Origin: Lewinellaceae bacterium
GTDB taxonomy: Bacteria; Bacteroidota; Bacteroidia; Chitinophagales; Saprospiraceae
Direction of reading: 5' to 3'
NCBI GenBank assembly: GCA_020636005.1
Contig: JACJYR010000003.1
Location: 372,001 to 436,000, forward strand
DNA length: 64,000 nt
Both the position numbers and the translations under genes were made by a program. Positions 61,119 to 64,000 of the stretch are shown here, one piece after another; position 1 is the first letter of the stretch; every line of letters starts with the position of its first letter. The notes under the pieces are model-generated. The model made no database searches and was not told the DNA's origin. It was given only the letters and a program-made list of their open reading frames with translations.

Positions 61119-62744
61119 ATGGATATTGAAAAAAACAAAAACGAAGACTCGATGAAACTCCTCATCTCCCGGATGAAGCACCGGTTGATAAAAATCCGGT
61201 TGGGGGGAGGCACCAAGAAAATTGAAAAACTCCATGCCAGAGGCAAAATGACTGCCCGGGAAAGGATCAACTACCTTGTTGACAAAGGCTCGGAATGGTT
61301 GGAACTGGGAGCATTTGCGGGTTTTGAAATGTACGAGGAGCATGGTGGCTGCCCTGCAGCCGGGGTTATTGTGGGCCTTGGCTACGTTTCAAAACGGCTC
61401 TGTGTCATTGTGGCGAATGATGCTACCGTCAAAGCCGGTGCCTGGTTTCCCATCACCGGTAAGAAAAACCTCCGGGCGCAGGAAATTGCCACCGAGAACC
61501 GCATTCCCATTATCTACCTGGTGGACAGCGCCGGGGTTTTCCTGCCCATGCAGGATGAAATTTTCCCGGACAAGGAACACTTTGGGCGGATTTTCAGGAA
61601 CAACGCCAGGATGTCGGCGGCAGGGGTGCCACAAATAGCGGCCATCATGGGGAGCTGTGTAGCAGGGGGCGCCTACTTGCCCATCATGTCCGACGAAGCA
61701 TTGATCGTGGAAGGCAGCGGCAGCATCTTCCTGGCAGGGCCTTATCTGGTAAAAGCCGCCATCGGAGAGGACATTGATCAGGAAACACTGGGCGGTGCAA
61801 AGACCCAAACAGAAATATCCGGTATCTGCGACTACAAAGTCAAAAACGACGAAGAATGCCTGGACACTATCCGGGAACTGATGGATAAAATAGGGTCGTT
61901 GGAAAATGCCGGTTTTGACCGCACGGCACCCACCCCGCCCAAACTTGACCAAACCGAACTGTACGGCGTTATACCCCACGACATGAGCAGGCCCTACGAC
62001 ATGGAGGAAGTGCTGAAAATTTTGGTGGACGATTCAAAATTGACCTACTATAAAAAGGACTATGGCAAGACCATTTTATGTGCCTATGCAAGGATTGACG
62101 GTTGGTCGGTCGGCATTGTCGCCAACAACCGAAAGGTCGTCAAGTCCGCATCTGGCGAAATGCAGTTTGGAGGCGTCATCTATTCCGATTCTGCGGACAA
62201 GGCGGCCCGTTTCATCATGAACTGCAACCAGAAAAAAATACCCCTGGTTTTTTTGCACGATGTAACGGGTTTTATGGTAGGCAGCCGCTCCGAACACGGC
62301 GGCATCATCAAGGACGGTGCGAAAATGGTCAATGCCGTAGCCAACTCCACGGTGCCGAAGTTCTCTATCGTCATGGGCAATTCCTATGGGGCCGGCAACT
62401 ACGCCATGTGCGGAAAGGCTTATGACCCACGCCTCATCGTAGCCTGGCCGACCGCCAAAATAGCCGTGATGGGCGGGGCGCAAGCCGCCAAAGTGTTGCT
62501 CCAGATCCAGGTAGCCTCCCTCAAGGAAAAGGGGCAGGAAATCACCAAAGAAGAAGAAAAGAAACTGCTGCAGGCCATCCAAAACCGCTACGACCGCCAA
62601 ACAACCCCCTATTACGCAGCGGCCAGGCTTTGGGTGGACGCTATCATTGATCCAACTGAGACGAGAAAATGGATCTCAAAAGGCATAGAAATGGCGAACC
62701 ATGCGCCAATTGAACGGTTTAATGTCGGAGTTTTTCAAGTATGA
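61119..62744 (+). CDS. Acyl-CoA carboxylase beta (carboxyltransferase) subunit
   Basis: This enzyme subunit transfers CO2 from biotin to an acyl-CoA (methylcrotonyl-, propionyl- or geranyl-CoA type). The 541-residue protein has the carboxyltransferase N half with KLHARGKMTARERINYLVDK, the oxyanion region GSCVAGGAYLPIMSDE, and the C half with FLHDVTGFMVGSRSEHGGII, KDGAKMVNAVANSTVPKFSI and GNSYGAGNYAMCGKAYDPRL. The FMVG-x-x-x-E-x-GGI-x-KDGAKM pattern favours a methylcrotonyl-CoA carboxylase-like enzyme over propionyl-CoA carboxylase, but the substrate stays open. The biotin carboxylase and carrier subunits are not in the window. Its stop codon overlaps the start of a 49-aa gene. Confidence 0.92.
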   Translation: MDIEKNKNEDSMKLLISRMKHRLIKIRLGGGTKKIEKLHARGKMTARERINYLVDKGSEWLELGAFAGFEMYEEHGGCPAAGVIVGLGYVSKRLCVIVANDATVKAGAWFPITGKKNLRAQEIATENRIPIIYLVDSAGVFLPMQDEIFPDKEHFGRIFRNNARMSAAGVPQIAAIMGSCVAGGAYLPIMSDEALIVEGSGSIFLAGPYLVKAAIGEDIDQETLGGAKTQTEISGICDYKVKNDEECLDTIRELMDKIGSLENAGFDRTAPTPPKLDQTELYGVIPHDMSRPYDMEEVLKILVDDSKLTYYKKDYGKTILCAYARIDGWSVGIVANNRKVVKSASGEMQFGGVIYSDSADKAARFIMNCNQKKIPLVFLHDVTGFMVGSRSEHGGIIKDGAKMVNAVANSTVPKFSIVMGNSYGAGNYAMCGKAYDPRLIVAWPTAKIAVMGGAQAAKVLLQIQVASLKEKGQEITKEEEKKLLQAIQNRYDRQTTPYYAAARLWVDAIIDPTETRKWISKGIEMANHAPIERFNVGVFQV

Positions 62745-62890
62745 ACCAACAACAATCGCCTGACATGGATGACAGCAAATTAAAACTGTGGCTCAAAAGG
62801 GTCGGGGTCGCAGGGTTCCTATTTTTCCTCCTCAAGGGCCTGGCCTGGATTGGCGTGTTTTTGTGGGCTGGCAAGTGTGCCATAGAGTAA
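62741..62890 (+). CDS. 49-aa single-pass membrane protein translationally coupled to the carboxylase gene
   Basis: The start codon overlaps the carboxylase stop codon as ATGA (62741-62744), a classic coupling. The peptide is MNQQQSPDMDDSKLKLWLKR, followed by the membrane helix VGVAGFLFFLLKGLAWIGVF and LWAGKCAIE. The basic stretch before a helix containing a central Lys (FFLLKGLAW) looks conserved; small proteins of this type follow carboxylase or other genes in Bacteroidota and are sometimes mislabelled. A role as membrane anchor or regulator of the carboxylase is speculation. Confidence 0.72.
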   Translation: MNQQQSPDMDDSKLKLWLKRVGVAGFLFFLLKGLAWIGVFLWAGKCAIE

Positions 62891-63023
62891 TCCATTTACC
62901 CAGACTTTTTTTCATCTTTTTCTCCTAATAACCTACCTTCACGGCGGTATCACGCATGTTGTGTTGAAATTTATTCTTCCTTTGCCTTGGGCAAATGGAT
63001 GCCACCATAACAACACGACAAAC

Positions 63024-63752
63024 ATGAAAAGACTTTTTCTCACCCTGTTTTCTGCAGTAACATTCATTCTTACACTTTCCGCCCAGGAAATCTGGCTCGA
63101 AGCAGCGCTGAAGGGCGGTGCAGGCACCTCCTTTTTGTACAACAAAAATATCGTGGACGACCCGGACTACCGCTACAAATTCACACCCATGTACGGCTTG
63201 GGTGCCAAGTTTGCCGTCAATTTCGGCCCCTGGCACGGGCTTTCCCTGGAAGGGCTATACAACTTCTCAGGTCAGGACTTCAACTACCAGGAAGCTGGTT
63301 CGAGCACCGACCTGGCCAACGAGATTAAATGGAGGAGCGTGGATGCCTATTTGCTGTACCGGTACATCACCAACAGGATCTATGTGGAAATTGGCCCCAT
63401 GTATTCCTTCATCCAATCCGTCGAACAAAATGACAACGGTGATAAAATAGTAGAGCCGGCCACCAATTATGAAAACGGGTACCTTGCAGGTGCCTTTGGC
63501 TTTGGCGGTTACATCGGCGGGGCCGAAACATTTTCCGTTGGGCTGGGCGTCCGGCTCAATTATGGATTTATGGATTTTGTCAATGAGCAAGGGCGCAAGG
63601 ACTGGTACCCAGCCAGAAAAGTGTATGAAAAAACAGAAACAACCCACCCGATCTTTGCCCAGTTCCTCGTAGAATTCAACTTTGGCATCGGTCATTTTGC
63701 CCGTACTTCCTGTAGCAAGCGAATGCACTTTTTTGGCGCTGGAAGGAGGTAG
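63024..63752 (+). CDS. Outer-membrane beta-barrel protein
   Basis: This 242-residue protein has signal peptide MKRLFLTLFSAVTFILTLSA. The rest is a beta-barrel with alternating aromatic and small residues (WLEAALKGGAGTSFLYNK, GLGAKFAVNFGPWHGLSLEG, AYLLYRYITNRIYVEIGPMY, FSVGLGVRLNYGFMDFVNE), like the PorT/OmpW-like small barrels of Bacteroidota. No partner is evident. The C terminus after FNFGIGHF is polar and unusual (ARTSCSKRMHFFGAGRR) and does not end in the aromatic residue expected for a barrel, so the last 15 or so residues could reflect a frameshift or a late extension. Confidence 0.82.
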   Translation: MKRLFLTLFSAVTFILTLSAQEIWLEAALKGGAGTSFLYNKNIVDDPDYRYKFTPMYGLGAKFAVNFGPWHGLSLEGLYNFSGQDFNYQEAGSSTDLANEIKWRSVDAYLLYRYITNRIYVEIGPMYSFIQSVEQNDNGDKIVEPATNYENGYLAGAFGFGGYIGGAETFSVGLGVRLNYGFMDFVNEQGRKDWYPARKVYEKTETTHPIFAQFLVEFNFGIGHFARTSCSKRMHFFGAGRR

Positions 63753-63820
63753 TGCCAATCTTTTTCCCATTGATGCGAATAGCGGGTTCAATTTTAAAGC
63801 TCGTTGATTTTAAAGAAGTT

Positions 63821-63861
63821 AAATCATGGCGATTGATAAAATCACCATGATTTCGTTTTTC
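63821..63861 (+). terminator. Possible intrinsic terminator after the barrel gene
   Basis: AAATCATGG pairs with CCATGATTT over 9 bp, extended by GAT/ATC after a mismatch, followed by CG and T5. Confidence 0.6.
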
Positions 63862-63932
63862 AAACAACTGAAAATGTGGCAATTATTTTAACCCATTCGT
63901 CGCATCATTGATCAACTTCTTCTTCATCCTTT

Positions 63933-64000
63933 ATGATCCGCTATACCAAAGACACAGACCAAATCGCCATCATTACCCTTGACATGAAGGGCAGGCCACT
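63933..64000 (+). CDS. Probable beta-oxidation enoyl-CoA hydratase/3-hydroxyacyl-CoA dehydrogenase (start only)
   Basis: Only 22 codons are visible, beginning MIRYTKDTDQIAIITLDMKG and continuing RPL at the window end. This resembles the N terminus of FadJ/FadB-type multifunctional proteins (I-R-Y-x-K-D-x-D-x-I-x-x-x-T-L-D-M-x-G). The identification rests on this short piece and is tentative. Confidence 0.5.
   Translation, partial: MIRYTKDTDQIAIITLDMKGRP

Noticed and set aside
1..64000. CRISPR array, prophage or complete insertion sequence
   Set aside because: No regularly spaced repeats with unique spacers, no phage structural or integrase genes and no transposase gene were seen. The repeated elements found are too few and too far apart to be an array.

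Overview
The window reads as a chromosomal stretch from a free-living Bacteroidota, most likely of the Saprospiria (Saprospiraceae/Haliscomenobacter/Lewinella type). The reasons are several very large secreted proteins that end in type IX secretion (T9SS) sorting domains of both type A and the gliding-motility-associated type B; DUF4403, DUF4465, choice-of-anchor B and EAD11-like proteins; MqnD of the futalosine menaquinone route; a TTTG-N20-TAnnTTTG promoter in front of the tRNA gene; and weak or absent Shine-Dalgarno sequences. Assignment below phylum level is inference. No rRNA, CRISPR array, phage or complete insertion sequence was seen.

Layout. 1-2.3 kb: the C-terminal half of an RND efflux pump, a DUF2177 membrane protein and tRNA-His. 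2.4-9 kb: a four-PDZ secreted protein, a DUF4403 lipoprotein, a second lipoprotein and an SPFH/band-7 protein. 9-17 kb: a giant CUB/Ig-like T9SS protein, then a cobalamin riboswitch that leads into a BtuB-like receptor and a DUF4465 surface protein, a compact B12-uptake unit. 17-21 kb: a SCO1, cytochrome c and lipoprotein cluster, a glycosyltransferase and a Uma2-type protein. 21-28.6 kb: an AsmA-like protein, a GH20 hexosaminidase and RecQ. 28.65-30.2 kb: a 1.5-kb mosaic island holding an HNH endonuclease pair between direct and inverted repeats. 30.2-39 kb: hisS, gmhA, an EAD11-like conflict-type protein, an M28 peptidase, a helical protein of unknown function, a GT2 and an NDH-2. 39-51.4 kb: a secreted subtilase, a T9SS type B repeat protein, an ECF sigma factor with a membrane partner, and a choice-of-anchor B protein. 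51.5-64 kb: mostly housekeeping metabolism (3-hydroxybutyryl-CoA dehydrogenase, RluA, MqnD, alanine dehydrogenase, Tex, DapF, HtrA-like protease, acyl-CoA carboxylase beta subunit with a coupled 49-aa membrane protein, a beta-barrel protein and the start of a probable beta-oxidation enzyme).

The most striking non-coding feature is a MITE-like element of about 109 bp, present seven times in 64 kb, always between genes and sometimes exactly abutting stop codons. It has imperfect terminal inverted repeats, 3-bp TTA or TAA flanks in several copies, and a central palindrome whose spacer is flipped relative to the rest of the element in three copies. Two copies carry an extra 0.22-kb nested palindromic insert at that same spacer, in opposite relative orientations.

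A second notable signal links two distant genes. The tRNA-His lacks an encoded G-1 and has A73 rather than C73, and the HisRS in the same window has an altered motif-2 loop and alphaproteobacterial-like sequence signatures. This suggests that synthetase and tRNA changed identity rules together.
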